Assembly: GCA_002295635.1 (NCBI GenBank)
Contig: DBHK01000025.1
Span: 62,001 to 126,000, forward strand
Direction: 5' to 3'
DNA from: UBA830 sp002295635
GTDB taxonomy: Bacteria > Pseudomonadota > Alphaproteobacteria > MPNO01 > UBA830
Length of the DNA: 64,000 nucleotides
This document shows positions 1-8,847 of the stretch, one piece after another; the first letter of the stretch is position 1; each line of letters starts with the position of its first letter. The notes beneath the pieces are model-generated. The model was not told the origin of the DNA, did not search any database, and worked only from the letters and a program-made list of their open reading frames with translations. The translations under genes and the position numbers were made by a program.

Positions 1-1019
1 CGGCACTGCATATGACGGCTCTTGCTGCGGGTGTCGCGCCGGGGACAACCACGATTGTTCCATCAATTACCTTTCTGGCAGCAGCCAATGTGGCCATCCT
101 CGCCGGCGCAGAGGTGATTTTCGCCGATGTCGATCCTGAAAATGGCCTGATGCGGCCTTCAGATTTCGAAGAGGCGCTTTCCCGGGCGGGACAGACCGGT
201 GCCGATGTCCAAGCGGTGTTTCCGGTCCATGTCGGCGGACAGATGGTTGACATGGAAGCTATCGCCGAGATCGCCGCTCAGCGCGGTTGCCGTGTTATCG
301 AGGATGCCTGCCATGCGCTGGGATCGAGTTATCAGGATCATCGCGTCGGCGATGGTGCCCATTCGGACATGGCGACTTTTTCGTTCCATCCGGTCAAAAC
401 GATCGCCATGGGAGAGGGTGGGGCTGTCACGACCCGCGACCCGGAAATTGCGGACAGGCTCCGTCAATTGCGCAGCCATGGGATGGTCCGTGACGCGGAT
501 GCATTCGAACTGACTGAGCAGGCCTTCGATGGGAATCGTGGCGTGAATCCGTGGTATTATGAAATGCCGGAAATCGGTCTCAACTATCGAGTCAGCGATA
601 TTCATTGCGCACTCGGAAATAGCCAGCTGAAGAAGCTCGATCGGTTCGTCGCGCAACGCCGTGCACTGGCGGCGCAATACGATCAGCAGATCGACTGGGA
701 AAACCTTCCCGCGCACCGAATCAAACTGATGCCCGATATGGCACCCTGCTGGCATCTCTATACAATTTTGGTTGATTTCAATCGGGCTGGACTTGACCGT
801 GCGACGGTGATGCACCAGCTGCGCGATCGGGGTGTCGGGACACAGGTTCACTATATTCCATTACACCTGCAGCCGTTCTATCGCCGACGGTATGGACTTC
901 AGTCTTTGCCGGGCGCCGAGCGTTATTACGAAGGGTGTTTGTCGCTTCCCCTTTTCCCGGCAATGGATAGCGCTGATGTGGATCGCGTCGTTGAAGCACT
1001 CTCGGACGTTTTGGATTGA
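1..1019 (+). CDS. pseC: PseC-type DegT/DnrJ/EryC1 aminotransferase, 5' end cut by window edge
   Basis: This is a PLP-dependent sugar aminotransferase of the DegT/DnrJ/EryC1 family. It probably forms the 4-amino group of the UDP-4-amino-4,6-dideoxy-AltNAc precursor of pseudaminic acid. The frame is open through the left edge: the codons before the ATG at 12 read A-L-H, which fits the family motif GTAALH, so the N-terminus lies outside the window. The PLP lysine sits in SFHPVKTIAMGEGG (codon near 396), after EDACHALGS, the usual PLP-contacting stretch. The segment GLNYRVSDIHCALG and a following LRSHGM-type motif are characteristic of PseC rather than LegC. Downstream genes complete a pseudaminic-acid pathway, and pseB would be expected just to the left. 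Family assignment is firm; substrate is inferred from context. Confidence 0.88.
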   Translation, partial: ALHMTALAAGVAPGTTTIVPSITFLAAANVAILAGAEVIFADVDPENGLMRPSDFEEALSRAGQTGADVQAVFPVHVGGQMVDMEAIAEIAAQRGCRVIEDACHALGSSYQDHRVGDGAHSDMATFSFHPVKTIAMGEGGAVTTRDPEIADRLRQLRSHGMVRDADAFELTEQAFDGNRGVNPWYYEMPEIGLNYRVSDIHCALGNSQLKKLDRFVAQRRALAAQYDQQIDWENLPAHRIKLMPDMAPCWHLYTILVDFNRAGLDRATVMHQLRDRGVGTQVHYIPLHLQPFYRRRYGLQSLPGAERYYEGCLSLPLFPAMDSADVDRVVEALSDVLD

Positions 1020-1029
1020 CGATGACCGG

Positions 1030-2745
1030 CTATATCTTGGCCAAAGCGCGTAACCAGCTCCACCACCAGATCCGATCGGTGTGGGCATGCTTCGCCGACC
1101 AGGTACGGCGCGCCGTTTGCGTTTTTTCGGAACGCCACCACACAGAAACATCATTGGCGATGTCGTTAATATGTGCAGCTGCGGATTCGGGATCCTCATG
1201 GAGAATGCCTGCAGATTTCAGCAGGTCAAAAAGCGGCTTTTCCTCGGCGCTGGGCGCAAAGAGACCGTGTCGCCAAAAACACACGGTCGGGACATTGGCG
1301 GCCATGGCGATATGTAATGTCGTACCGGGATGGTCGAGAACCGTGAGGCGGGATCGCAACAGCGAGGACGTTAACGGGCCTGTATGTATTTCCAATGGGC
1401 CAACATGCTGTTCAAGCCATTCCTGGTCCGGGAGGTCGGTGTGACCGCGTTTGTAGGGCCGGTAGACTAGGTCGTGTTGTACGCTGGCATCAAGCCCCTT
1501 GATAAAAAGCGCCTTGTCGGAGCGGTACCCGCTCATCGTGCTCGGTCTCTGCGCCGAAGCGATCCGGAATGGCACCAGAACCGCCGCCGTACTTACGAGA
1601 ACGATTTGTCTGGACCGGCATTTGTATCTTCCGCTCAATCCCGCCAGCATTGGGGACGATACGGGCAGGAAGCGTCCCGGAAAATTTTTGTGACCCGACC
1701 AGCCCCAAGACAAAAAAGCGGCATTCACATATTCGTTCATCCAGCCGATGTTAAACACATCGACGATTCCGTATTCGGAACCGTGCTGGGTTCTGACAAC
1801 CCGTTCGCCCGCCATCAAGGCGTGGGCAATTTCGAATGTCTGTCGATCTTCAAAGATGGTCGGCGCAGTGACGAAAAGACGTTTGCAACGATACCGGCTG
1901 GTTGCGGCCTGGGTATCGTAAGCTCTGAAATCTTTTGTGAAAGACCGCGGCATGGTTTGATCGATGAGAGTCTCCAGCGCGCTAAGATAGGCCGGTGGGA
2001 AACTGTCTGGCGGCGCATCGGCAGGAAGCCCTTTGAAATCTTCGGCGCAGGTTCGGCGTGGCAAAAGATTAACATAGAGCGACAGTGGAATACTGGAGAG
2101 GGACATTCCGGGCACATTCGCTACGGGCAACCGACCCAGAAAGCGGCGCAGGGCCTGTTTGATCGCACTCGTTTGCGCCGGGGGAGAGATCGTTGCGGCA
2201 TTACCGCTGACGAAGTCCGGCGCGGGTATTGGTCTTTTCGTCCAGTGATCCGGGCCAAGTTCGCGCAGAAAATCTGCCATCATCCAGGACAGAACATCTG
2301 GAGACCGCAATCCGCGATAGATGAAATCACGGGTATCGGCGAAGTCGAAATTGAAATTTTCCGGCGTCGCAGGCACATCGTAAGTCAGTATTTCTCCTCG
2401 ATGGCGCCCGACAAACTGTTCAACACTCACCCAGTGGCGCCAACTAGCTTCGACAAGATGTTGGAGCCAAGGAGTAAGCAGCGTCCACCAAAAAGAAATG
2501 TCGCGCATTTTATTATGCTGCGTGTTCAACTGGGTCGAAAGACGGGTTATGTGAAATCTAATGAGCGTGGCGCACTCATCTGCGGCGCGCACTTCGTCAG
2601 CAGCAAGCTCGAAGGGTTCGACAAAATCGAAACGAGACCAATCGTCGCCAATCCATCGACTGCCAATCAGACACCAGGGTCCGATTACGTGGTCTGTGTC
2701 CGGATCGAATCTGTCATCGACACCATTAAGATAGAGCTTCCCCAT
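1030..2745 (-). CDS. LIC12162-family surface-carbohydrate transferase
   Basis: This 571-residue protein fits the LIC12162 family (TIGR04331-type), large putative transferases found in surface-carbohydrate clusters of Leptospira and proteobacteria. Supporting features are the length, the WCL motif near the N-terminus, a central RTQHGSEYG segment, and a C-terminal HPGTTLHIAMAANVPTVCFW stretch that resembles the donor-binding half of GT-B glycosyltransferases. The ATG start is preceded (reading the minus strand) by GAGG at about 7 nt. It is the only minus-strand gene in the island. It converges with pseC, with 10 bp between the stops, and diverges from hisH. It may transfer a nonulosonic acid, since LIC12162 genes tend to accompany such pathways, but no substrate can be read from the sequence. 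Confidence 0.72.
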   Translation of the reverse strand: MGKLYLNGVDDRFDPDTDHVIGPWCLIGSRWIGDDWSRFDFVEPFELAADEVRAADECATLIRFHITRLSTQLNTQHNKMRDISFWWTLLTPWLQHLVEASWRHWVSVEQFVGRHRGEILTYDVPATPENFNFDFADTRDFIYRGLRSPDVLSWMMADFLRELGPDHWTKRPIPAPDFVSGNAATISPPAQTSAIKQALRRFLGRLPVANVPGMSLSSIPLSLYVNLLPRRTCAEDFKGLPADAPPDSFPPAYLSALETLIDQTMPRSFTKDFRAYDTQAATSRYRCKRLFVTAPTIFEDRQTFEIAHALMAGERVVRTQHGSEYGIVDVFNIGWMNEYVNAAFLSWGWSGHKNFPGRFLPVSSPMLAGLSGRYKCRSRQIVLVSTAAVLVPFRIASAQRPSTMSGYRSDKALFIKGLDASVQHDLVYRPYKRGHTDLPDQEWLEQHVGPLEIHTGPLTSSLLRSRLTVLDHPGTTLHIAMAANVPTVCFWRHGLFAPSAEEKPLFDLLKSAGILHEDPESAAAHINDIANDVSVWWRSEKTQTARRTWSAKHAHTDRIWWWSWLRALAKI

Positions 2746-2858
2746 TCAAGATCCTCAGCCAACCCGCAGCAGAACGAGCCAACGCCCGCTATAGTCGACG
2801 GCCTTGGAAAAGTCCAACGGGTTGAGCGCGTTCAGAACCACCTTGGGTTAGCGCCCCA

Positions 2859-3494
2859 ATGAACATCCAGATTGTCGATACACAAACGAGCAATCAGCGG
2901 TCGCTTGAGAATGCCTTGCGTCGAATTGGTGTTACAACCGAATTGGCGACGAACGCCGATCAGCTAAAAGCCGCCGATGTAATTTTTCTGCCGGGCGTCG
3001 GCGCATTTGCGCCGGCGGCCCAGAGGCTTCAGGAAACCGGCATGGGCGACGCTATTCGCCGCTGTTGCGGCGAACAGGGCGTGCCACTTGTTGGTATATG
3101 CCTTGGCATGCAGTTGCTGGCGACACAAAGCGAAGAGAACGGCGTTCATGACGGTCTTGATTTGATTAGTGGGACTGTTAGACGCCTCGATCCGGGTAAA
3201 AGTGATAACCGCGTACCCCATATAGGTTGGTGCAACGTGACTGCGGCCAAGTGTGGGCAATTGTTCGAAAGCGTCGCTGACCCGGAGGCATACTATTTTG
3301 TCCATAGCTATTTCTTCGACACGGACGCCGATCAACACATCGCCGCAACGATCGACTACGGCGATCAGGCAATCCCGGTTGCTGTCGAACGAGGAAATAT
3401 CTTTGGCGTGCAATTCCACCCTGAAAAAAGCCAAGACGCGGGCCTTAATTTACTTGCGCGCATCCTCGGCAGAATTCGCGAAAACATTCAATGA
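2859..3494 (+). CDS. hisH: HisH-type glutaminase for sugar amidotransfer
   Basis: This is a class I glutamine amidotransferase of the HisH family, 211 residues. The nucleophile is in GICLGMQLLA and the catalytic His/Glu in FGVQFHPEKSQ; PGVGAF forms the family oxyanion-strand motif. It releases ammonia from glutamine for a synthase partner. The next gene overlaps by 4 bp and encodes HisF fused to a PseA/WbpG amidotransferase. This copy therefore most likely supplies ammonia for converting an N-acetyl group to an acetamidino group on the nonulosonic acid, not for histidine synthesis. No other his genes are nearby. The 113-bp gap to the divergent LIC12162 gene should hold the first promoter of the long plus-strand series, but no convincing -35/-10 pair was found. 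Confidence 0.87.
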   Translation: MNIQIVDTQTSNQRSLENALRRIGVTTELATNADQLKAADVIFLPGVGAFAPAAQRLQETGMGDAIRRCCGEQGVPLVGICLGMQLLATQSEENGVHDGLDLISGTVRRLDPGKSDNRVPHIGWCNVTAAKCGQLFESVADPEAYYFVHSYFFDTDADQHIAATIDYGDQAIPVAVERGNIFGVQFHPEKSQDAGLNLLARILGRIRENIQ

Positions 3495-5584
3495 TCCGGC
3501 CCCGGCTTATACCCGTTATCTTGCTCAAACACGGGCAGATCGTGCGATCTCAACTTTTCCGTATACATCAGGTGATTGGGAATCCGGTCAGTACGATTCG
3601 TCGCCTGTCGAACTGGAATGTCGACGAAGTCGTTCTGCTTGATATCAGCGACACGGACTATCACGACCTTCGGCGAGAAGACCTGCAGCTCAGATACGAC
3701 GATACGAGTACGCTCTCGCTGCTCGAGAAAATTTCGGAGGTCTGCTTTATGCCACTGGCATTCGGCGGGCGGATTTCGACGGTTGAAGATATGTCGGCAC
3801 GCCTTTCAGCGGGTGCTGATAAATGCGTGATCAACACCCATGCAATTGAAAACCCCAGCTTAATTACGGATGGTGCAGCACAATTTGGCACCCAGTGTGT
3901 CGTTGTCAGTATCGATGTGCTTCGGCATGAGGACGGCCGGCTGGAGGTCTTCGGGAGTGGTGGTAAGGAACCTACCGGGCTGGACCCTGCGGCCTGGGCG
4001 AAGCAGGCCGAGGGTGCGGGGGCTGGTGAAATTTTTCTCAATTCCATCGACCGCGACGGGTCGGGCTGGGGATATGACATTGATCTAGTGCGTCAGGTCG
4101 TCGATGCGGTATCGATACCTGTAATCGCATGCGGCGGCGTCGGAAAATATGAGGACTTCACGCAGGGCATTGTCGAAGGCGGCGCAAGTGCCGTGGCGGC
4201 CGCTAATATTTTTCACTTCTTCGAACTTAGCTATCCATTGGCAAAAAACTCCTGCATCGAGGCAGATATTCCGATGCGGGCCGTTGGGCTGAACAGCAAA
4301 TGGTTCCCGCGCGAACCCGTCTATGACCGGCCCCGCGAAAACAGCATACTGGACGCGCGAATGGCGCGCGCTGAAAATCTTCCGGCGGAACGGATCACGA
4401 CGACCGATTCGGAAAAGGGCGTAAAATGGTGTACGCAATGTCTGTACCCGTCAGTCAATGCCGCGCCGATGGAATTTGGGGATGATGGCGTCTGCATGGG
4501 GTGCAGAATGGACGGAATGAAGTCGGAAATTTCCGACACCGAGTGGGACCGGCGACGGGATATTCTGGTTGATACGCTTGAACGCGGGCGCAGCCGCGAT
4601 GGTTCCCGACATGACTGCATCATTGCCGTCAGTGGCGGAAAAGATAGCCATTTTCAGACCCACTACATAAAGAACGTTCTGGGCTTCAACCCGCTGCTTG
4701 TGACCTATTACGGAAACAATTTCACCGAAGCCGGTCAACGGAATCTATTACGGATGAAAGACACGTTTGACGTCGATCACATTATCTATCAGCCCAGTGT
4801 AGGTCTTTTGAGAAAGCTCAATCGACTTGGCTTCAAGATCATGGGCGACATGAACTGGCACAATCACATTGGCATCTGCACTCTGCCGATGCGGACTGCT
4901 GTGCAGCACAGAATCCCCATTGTTATTTGGGGTGAGCACGGGTATGCGGATCTTTGCGGTCAATATTCGATGAACGATTTTGTCGAATGGACTTACCGCA
5001 ATCGTTTGGAACATTACTGCCGAGGTTATGAGTGGAACTACATGGTCGGTCATGAGGGTATAACCACTCAGGATATGGCCTGCTATCGATACCCGTCGGA
5101 TCAGGAACTGTTCGATACAGGTCTGCGGGGAATTCATCTCAGTAACTATGTTTACTGGGAAGCGAATGAACATGGTAAGATGGTCCAAGAAAAGTATGGC
5201 TTTGAAACTGCAGATGAGCCGTTTGACCGGACATACCGGATAATGTCCAATCTGGATGACATGCATGAGAACGGCGTCCACGATTACATGAAATTCGTTA
5301 AACTTGGATACGGGCGCTGCACAGATCATGCGTCCAAGGACGTGCGCGCTAACCTCCTCAGCCGCGGTCAGGCAGTCGACCTGATCCGCAAGCACGATCA
5401 TATCAAGCCGCGCGATCTTGTGCGTTGGCTCGAATATACCGGGATGACCGAAACCGAATTTGACGCGATTGCAGACACGTTTCGTGACCCCCGTGTGTGG
5501 GAGTTCGAAGATGGAAGATGGATTAAGCCAAACCTCTGGGATGAAAATGACTCGAAGTTCGGGAAGGGCTCAGGCGACACATGA
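3491..5584 (+). CDS. pseA: HisF2-PseA/WbpG fusion: acetamidino sugar amidotransferase
   Basis: One uninterrupted 697-residue frame joins two normally separate proteins. Residues 1-263 are a HisF-like barrel of the WbuZ/HisF2 type: it opens IPVILLKHGQ, so the HisF catalytic Asp11 position is Leu, while the Asp130 equivalent is kept in SIDVLRH (D142). A roughly 45-residue linker follows. Residues 310-697 are an N-acetyl-sugar amidotransferase (PseA/WbpG/LegA) with a PP-loop SGGKDS at 381-386 and two cysteine pairs (C314/C317 and C335/C338) typical of the family. HisH makes ammonia, HisF channels it, and the PP-loop domain adenylates the N-acetyl oxygen. The stop overlaps the next ATG. The fusion would fix the ammonia-channelling partner in cis. 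The loss of Asp11 fits a barrel no longer used for imidazole chemistry. Confidence 0.9.
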   Translation: MIRPRLIPVILLKHGQIVRSQLFRIHQVIGNPVSTIRRLSNWNVDEVVLLDISDTDYHDLRREDLQLRYDDTSTLSLLEKISEVCFMPLAFGGRISTVEDMSARLSAGADKCVINTHAIENPSLITDGAAQFGTQCVVVSIDVLRHEDGRLEVFGSGGKEPTGLDPAAWAKQAEGAGAGEIFLNSIDRDGSGWGYDIDLVRQVVDAVSIPVIACGGVGKYEDFTQGIVEGGASAVAAANIFHFFELSYPLAKNSCIEADIPMRAVGLNSKWFPREPVYDRPRENSILDARMARAENLPAERITTTDSEKGVKWCTQCLYPSVNAAPMEFGDDGVCMGCRMDGMKSEISDTEWDRRRDILVDTLERGRSRDGSRHDCIIAVSGGKDSHFQTHYIKNVLGFNPLLVTYYGNNFTEAGQRNLLRMKDTFDVDHIIYQPSVGLLRKLNRLGFKIMGDMNWHNHIGICTLPMRTAVQHRIPIVIWGEHGYADLCGQYSMNDFVEWTYRNRLEHYCRGYEWNYMVGHEGITTQDMACYRYPSDQELFDTGLRGIHLSNYVYWEANEHGKMVQEKYGFETADEPFDRTYRIMSNLDDMHENGVHDYMKFVKLGYGRCTDHASKDVRANLLSRGQAVDLIRKHDHIKPRDLVRWLEYTGMTETEFDAIADTFRDPRVWEFEDGRWIKPNLWDENDSKFGKGSGDT

Positions 5585-6363
5585 CACGGACTGCTGTGAT
5601 CGTGCAGGCTCGTATGGCGTCGACTCGCCTGCCCGGCAAAGTGTTGTTGCCACTCGGTTCTACAACGGTTCTAGACCATGTCCTGACGCGATGTACAGCA
5701 ATCTCAGAGGCTGATATTATTTGCTGCGCTGTACCCGATACAAAGGATTGTGATCCCGTTGCCGATGAAGTGAAACGGATTGGGAAAAGAACAGGAGCGT
5801 GCGTTTTCCGCGGATCGGAAAGCGACGTGCTGGACCGATATTATCGGGCAGCGAAAGATGTACGCGCGGAACGCGTTCTGAGAGTCACAAGCGATTGCCC
5901 GTTAATCGACCCTGCTGTGTGCGATGGGGTACTGCAACTGCTTTCGGATCGTAATGCCGACTACGCAGCGAACAATATGCTGGCAGGCTGGCCTCACGGG
6001 CTCGATTGTGAAGCCTTTGATTTTGAGTGGCTGGAGCGCGCGGCCAATGAGGCTGGAACGCCCTTCGAACGTGAGCATGTGACGCCTTATATCCTCACGC
6101 ACGAAGCTGCCCTCAAGGTTAATCTGGACGGTCCAGGCAACACGATTGCGGTCCATCGGTGGACGCTTGATACTCCTGCCGATCTTGAGTTTATGCGGGC
6201 GCTCTTTGAGCGACTACCGGCTGGGGACGCGGCGTGGAGCTATAAGGTGCCGCTGGCCATTGTAGAGGCGGAGCCGGGTCTGTCAGAATTAAATGCAGCA
6301 GACAATACGCGCCTTCAGAGCTTTGGAAACAAGCCAGGAGGCGCGGAGGAGTGCCGTACATGA
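5581..6363 (+). CDS. SpsF-type cytidylyltransferase, probably CMP-pseudaminic acid synthetase
   Basis: This 260-residue protein is a nucleotidyltransferase of the SpsF/NeuA/KdsB superfamily. The N-terminus reads VIVQARMASTRLPGK, the SpsF form of the nucleotide-binding loop, followed by LRVTSDCPLIDP, where an acidic metal site is expected. It lies between the acetamidino enzyme and PseG-PseH in an otherwise complete pseudaminic-acid pathway that has no other PseF. It is therefore the best candidate to activate the product with CTP. SpsF-type enzymes stand in for PseF in other bacteria (family knowledge), but the sugar specificity here is inferred. It overlaps the upstream stop by 4 bp (ATGA). 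Confidence 0.78.
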   Translation: MTRTAVIVQARMASTRLPGKVLLPLGSTTVLDHVLTRCTAISEADIICCAVPDTKDCDPVADEVKRIGKRTGACVFRGSESDVLDRYYRAAKDVRAERVLRVTSDCPLIDPAVCDGVLQLLSDRNADYAANNMLAGWPHGLDCEAFDFEWLERAANEAGTPFEREHVTPYILTHEAALKVNLDGPGNTIAVHRWTLDTPADLEFMRALFERLPAGDAAWSYKVPLAIVEAEPGLSELNAADNTRLQSFGNKPGGAEECRT

Positions 6364-6379
6364 ACCTGAGAACGGCTTC

Positions 6380-7915
6380 ATGACCGATCCCGGATCTGTG
6401 ATTTTCAGGTTCGGTGCGGGGCTGGAGTTGGGCGGTGGGCATGCCATGCGGTGTCTTGGCCTAGCCGATGCGCTCCGTGAAAGAGGTGCCGTGCCGGTGT
6501 ATGCCGTCAGGCAATCAACGCTTGATATTCTGCCGTCTCTTGCCGACGGAGAAGCAGAAATTCTGGTGCTGAATCGGGATGAGGATGTCGATGCGACGCT
6601 ACTTGATGGTAATGCAAAAGCTGATTGGATGGTTGTCGACCTTCCTGGCTGGGATACCGGAAATGCATTAGCGGTCCGACGGGTTTCTTCCGCCGTGGCG
6701 GTGATCTCCGATGCGCCTGGCCGACCGCTGGATTGCGATGTCGTGCTCGATACGACGGCCGGACGCAACGCGCGGGAATATGACGGGCTAGTGCCGGAGA
6801 AATGCCGCGTTTTTACGGGCACGGCATATGCATTATTGCGGCCATCCTTTGCCGCTCTTCGTCGGCGTTCGATCAGTGCCAAGAAAGCACGCCGCAAAAG
6901 CGCCCGAATATTGATTGGTTTTGGTGCAACCGATCCCCATGGCGCAACCGTGACGGCTCTGGACGCAGTCGAACAGGCGGCACCCGATGCGCAGGTCGAT
7001 ATTATTCTGGGATCCTCCGCACCATGCCTCAATGAGGTGAGAACGCGGATGGCGGCCAGCCATATTGATTTGTCTCTCCATATCGACACGTCCGAAGTCG
7101 CAAGCTTGATGGCAGCGGCGGATTTTGCAATCGGTGCTGCGGGTATCACATCGTGGGAACGCTGCAGTCTCGGTTTGCCGACAATCGTCATTACGCAGGC
7201 GGACAATCAGCTTTCCAACGCAGCTTCGTTGTTGCGGGGCGGTGCCGCCGAGGTTTTAGGGGCGAGTGACGCGGTGTCGGTGAAAGACATTGTGGCGGCC
7301 ATTAGCCGTATGCTTGCCGAGCCCGATTACCGGCACCGGATGGTAGATTGTGCGGCCGTGATGTGTGACGGACTCGGGGCCCGCCGCTTTGCGCAGGTTA
7401 TTTTCCCGGAATGCGCGCGCGATGGTGCGCCGGTTACGCTGCGGCCTGCGACGCCAGCAGATATGGATATCCTTTTCGACTGGCAAACGCATCCAGATAC
7501 GCGAAAGTATTTCAGGACAACGCAGGCCCCGAGCAGATGCACACATGAAAAATGGCTAAGAGCCAAACTGGTAGATCCGGATTGTGTGTTGGGCATTCTG
7601 GAACATAACGGGACGCCGGCTGGTGTGCTTCGCTTTGACATCGTCGCGGAAAACGAACCGCCTAATCAGCCCAATTCCGATACCGAGTCTGAGTGCGACA
7701 GTTATGAGGTTTCTATTCTGGTAGCACCGGATCGCTGGCGGCTTGGCATCGGGACAGCGGCCCTCCGGCTCGGGCGCCAATTGTTGCCCTTCGCAACAAT
7801 TCGTGCCGCTGTTGATGCCGAGAATGCAGCCTCGCACCGACTTTTCGCTGACGCGGGCTATCGGCGGGACGGTAAAGATTACGTCCTCGGTAGCGACAAT
7901 GCGGCAGTGGCCTAG
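6380..7915 (+). CDS. pseG: PseG-PseH fusion: UDP-sugar hydrolase plus GNAT N-acetyltransferase
   Basis: This is a two-domain enzyme of 511 residues from the ATG at 6380. That start was chosen because it lies 17 nt after the previous stop, whereas an upstream in-frame ATG would overlap the previous gene by 71 bp. Residues 1-345 match PseG, which removes UDP from UDP-2,4-diacetamido-trideoxy-altropyranose: GGGHAMRC carries the catalytic His (H21) and GAAGITSWERCSLGLPTIV is the GT-B-like donor site. Residues 350-511 are a GNAT fold beginning VTLRPATPADMD, with the acetyl-CoA loop near RWRLGIGTAAL, and correspond to PseH, which acetylates the C4 amine. In the pathway PseH acts just before PseG, so the fusion joins consecutive steps. 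Both halves look intact. Confidence 0.88.
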   Translation: MTDPGSVIFRFGAGLELGGGHAMRCLGLADALRERGAVPVYAVRQSTLDILPSLADGEAEILVLNRDEDVDATLLDGNAKADWMVVDLPGWDTGNALAVRRVSSAVAVISDAPGRPLDCDVVLDTTAGRNAREYDGLVPEKCRVFTGTAYALLRPSFAALRRRSISAKKARRKSARILIGFGATDPHGATVTALDAVEQAAPDAQVDIILGSSAPCLNEVRTRMAASHIDLSLHIDTSEVASLMAAADFAIGAAGITSWERCSLGLPTIVITQADNQLSNAASLLRGGAAEVLGASDAVSVKDIVAAISRMLAEPDYRHRMVDCAAVMCDGLGARRFAQVIFPECARDGAPVTLRPATPADMDILFDWQTHPDTRKYFRTTQAPSRCTHEKWLRAKLVDPDCVLGILEHNGTPAGVLRFDIVAENEPPNQPNSDTESECDSYEVSILVAPDRWRLGIGTAALRLGRQLLPFATIRAAVDAENAASHRLFADAGYRRDGKDYVLGSDNAAVA

Positions 7916-7917
7916 AA

Positions 7918-8847
7918 ATGGCGCTTAAGTTGATGTTTACGGGGGGTGGCGGTGCCGGAAATGAGGCAATTTACCGCCAATGGCGTGATCGCTACGACAT
8001 GACGTTCGCGGACGCAGATTCCAGCGCAATCGACCCATTGATACCGGAGGACCGGCGATGCGAAATTCCGCTCGCTAACGCGCCGGGTTATAGCGAAGCC
8101 CTCGGCGTTTTGTGCTGTGAACACAAAATCGATTTGCTGATCCCGGGTGTCGACGAAGAACTACCCCATATGCCCGCAGTTGCGGACGCAGCGCCCGAGA
8201 CGGATATTCTGGTTCCCGAAAACACGTTTGTGGCGCAATCGATGGACAAGTTGGAATCGGCGCATGCTCTGCAGAGGCTGGGAGTGGCGGCACCGATAAC
8301 GGCCACAATGGCCGAGGTGGAAGACTTCACCTTTCCATGTTTTGCGAAACCCCGACAGGGGCGAGGGTCGCGTGGTGTCCGGGTGCTTGAAAATCGCGAA
8401 GAAGCTGAGGCCTATCGCGTTCTGTCAGGTTTTCCGGCTCGCGATATACTCCTTCAGGAATTGCTGCAGGGACAGGAATTTACCGTCATGATGGCGGCCG
8501 ATCGAACAGGTAACCTCCATGCGATTGTCCCTGTCGAGGTCGATATCAAGCGCGGGATAACAATTCGCGCAAGGGTCGTTATGAACAAAGATGTGCTCGC
8601 CGGTTGCAGGGCCATACACGACGTACTGAAGCCAAGCGGCTGTTATAATATTCAATTGATGCTGATGGACGGCCGCCGAGCTATGCCATTTGAAATCAAC
8701 CCGAGGGTCTCCACGACCTTCTGCCTGGGAATAGCCGCCGGTATTGACCCGGTAAATATTTATTATCTGTCGCGAGCACCGGAACAGTTGCTGACGGCGC
8801 AAGACGGAATCGAACTGAACCGCCATTGGAAGAATGTGATCCATTGA
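7918..8847 (+). CDS. ATP-grasp ligase (CarB/PylC-like)
   Basis: This 309-residue protein is an ATP-grasp enzyme. The N-terminal 80 residues start LMFTGGGGAGNEAI, a Rossmann-like pre-ATP-grasp segment. The ATP-binding part is seen as FAKPRQGRGSRGV and LLQELLQGQEFTV, and the metal-binding end as MPFEINPRVS. It resembles carbamoyl-phosphate-synthase-like and PylC-like proteins that couple a carboxylate to an amine or other nucleophile. It lies inside the pseudaminic-acid operon, 2 nt after the PseG-PseH stop. A role in adding an acyl or aminoacyl group to the sugar is plausible, but nothing in the sequence names the substrate. No equivalent is part of the standard pathway. Confidence 0.72.
   Translation: MALKLMFTGGGGAGNEAIYRQWRDRYDMTFADADSSAIDPLIPEDRRCEIPLANAPGYSEALGVLCCEHKIDLLIPGVDEELPHMPAVADAAPETDILVPENTFVAQSMDKLESAHALQRLGVAAPITATMAEVEDFTFPCFAKPRQGRGSRGVRVLENREEAEAYRVLSGFPARDILLQELLQGQEFTVMMAADRTGNLHAIVPVEVDIKRGITIRARVVMNKDVLAGCRAIHDVLKPSGCYNIQLMLMDGRRAMPFEINPRVSTTFCLGIAAGIDPVNIYYLSRAPEQLLTAQDGIELNRHWKNVIH

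Noticed and set aside
2746..2858. Sigma-70 promoter in the divergent gap
   Set aside because: TTGAGC and TATAGT elements are present, but not with acceptable spacing and order on either strand.
1474..2862. A 462-codon plus-strand open frame opposite the LIC12162 gene
   Set aside because: It lies antisense to a well-supported family protein, has no recognisable motif, and its length is explained by the codon structure of the opposite strand.
2859..4280. HisH and HisF as histidine biosynthesis genes
   Set aside because: The HisF part lacks the Asp11 equivalent and is fused to a sugar amidotransferase, there are no other his genes, and the context is pseudaminic acid.
6289..7206. A 305-codon minus-strand open frame over PseG
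   Set aside because: Serine/arginine-rich composition and full overlap with a strong PseG-PseH gene mark it as a shadow frame.
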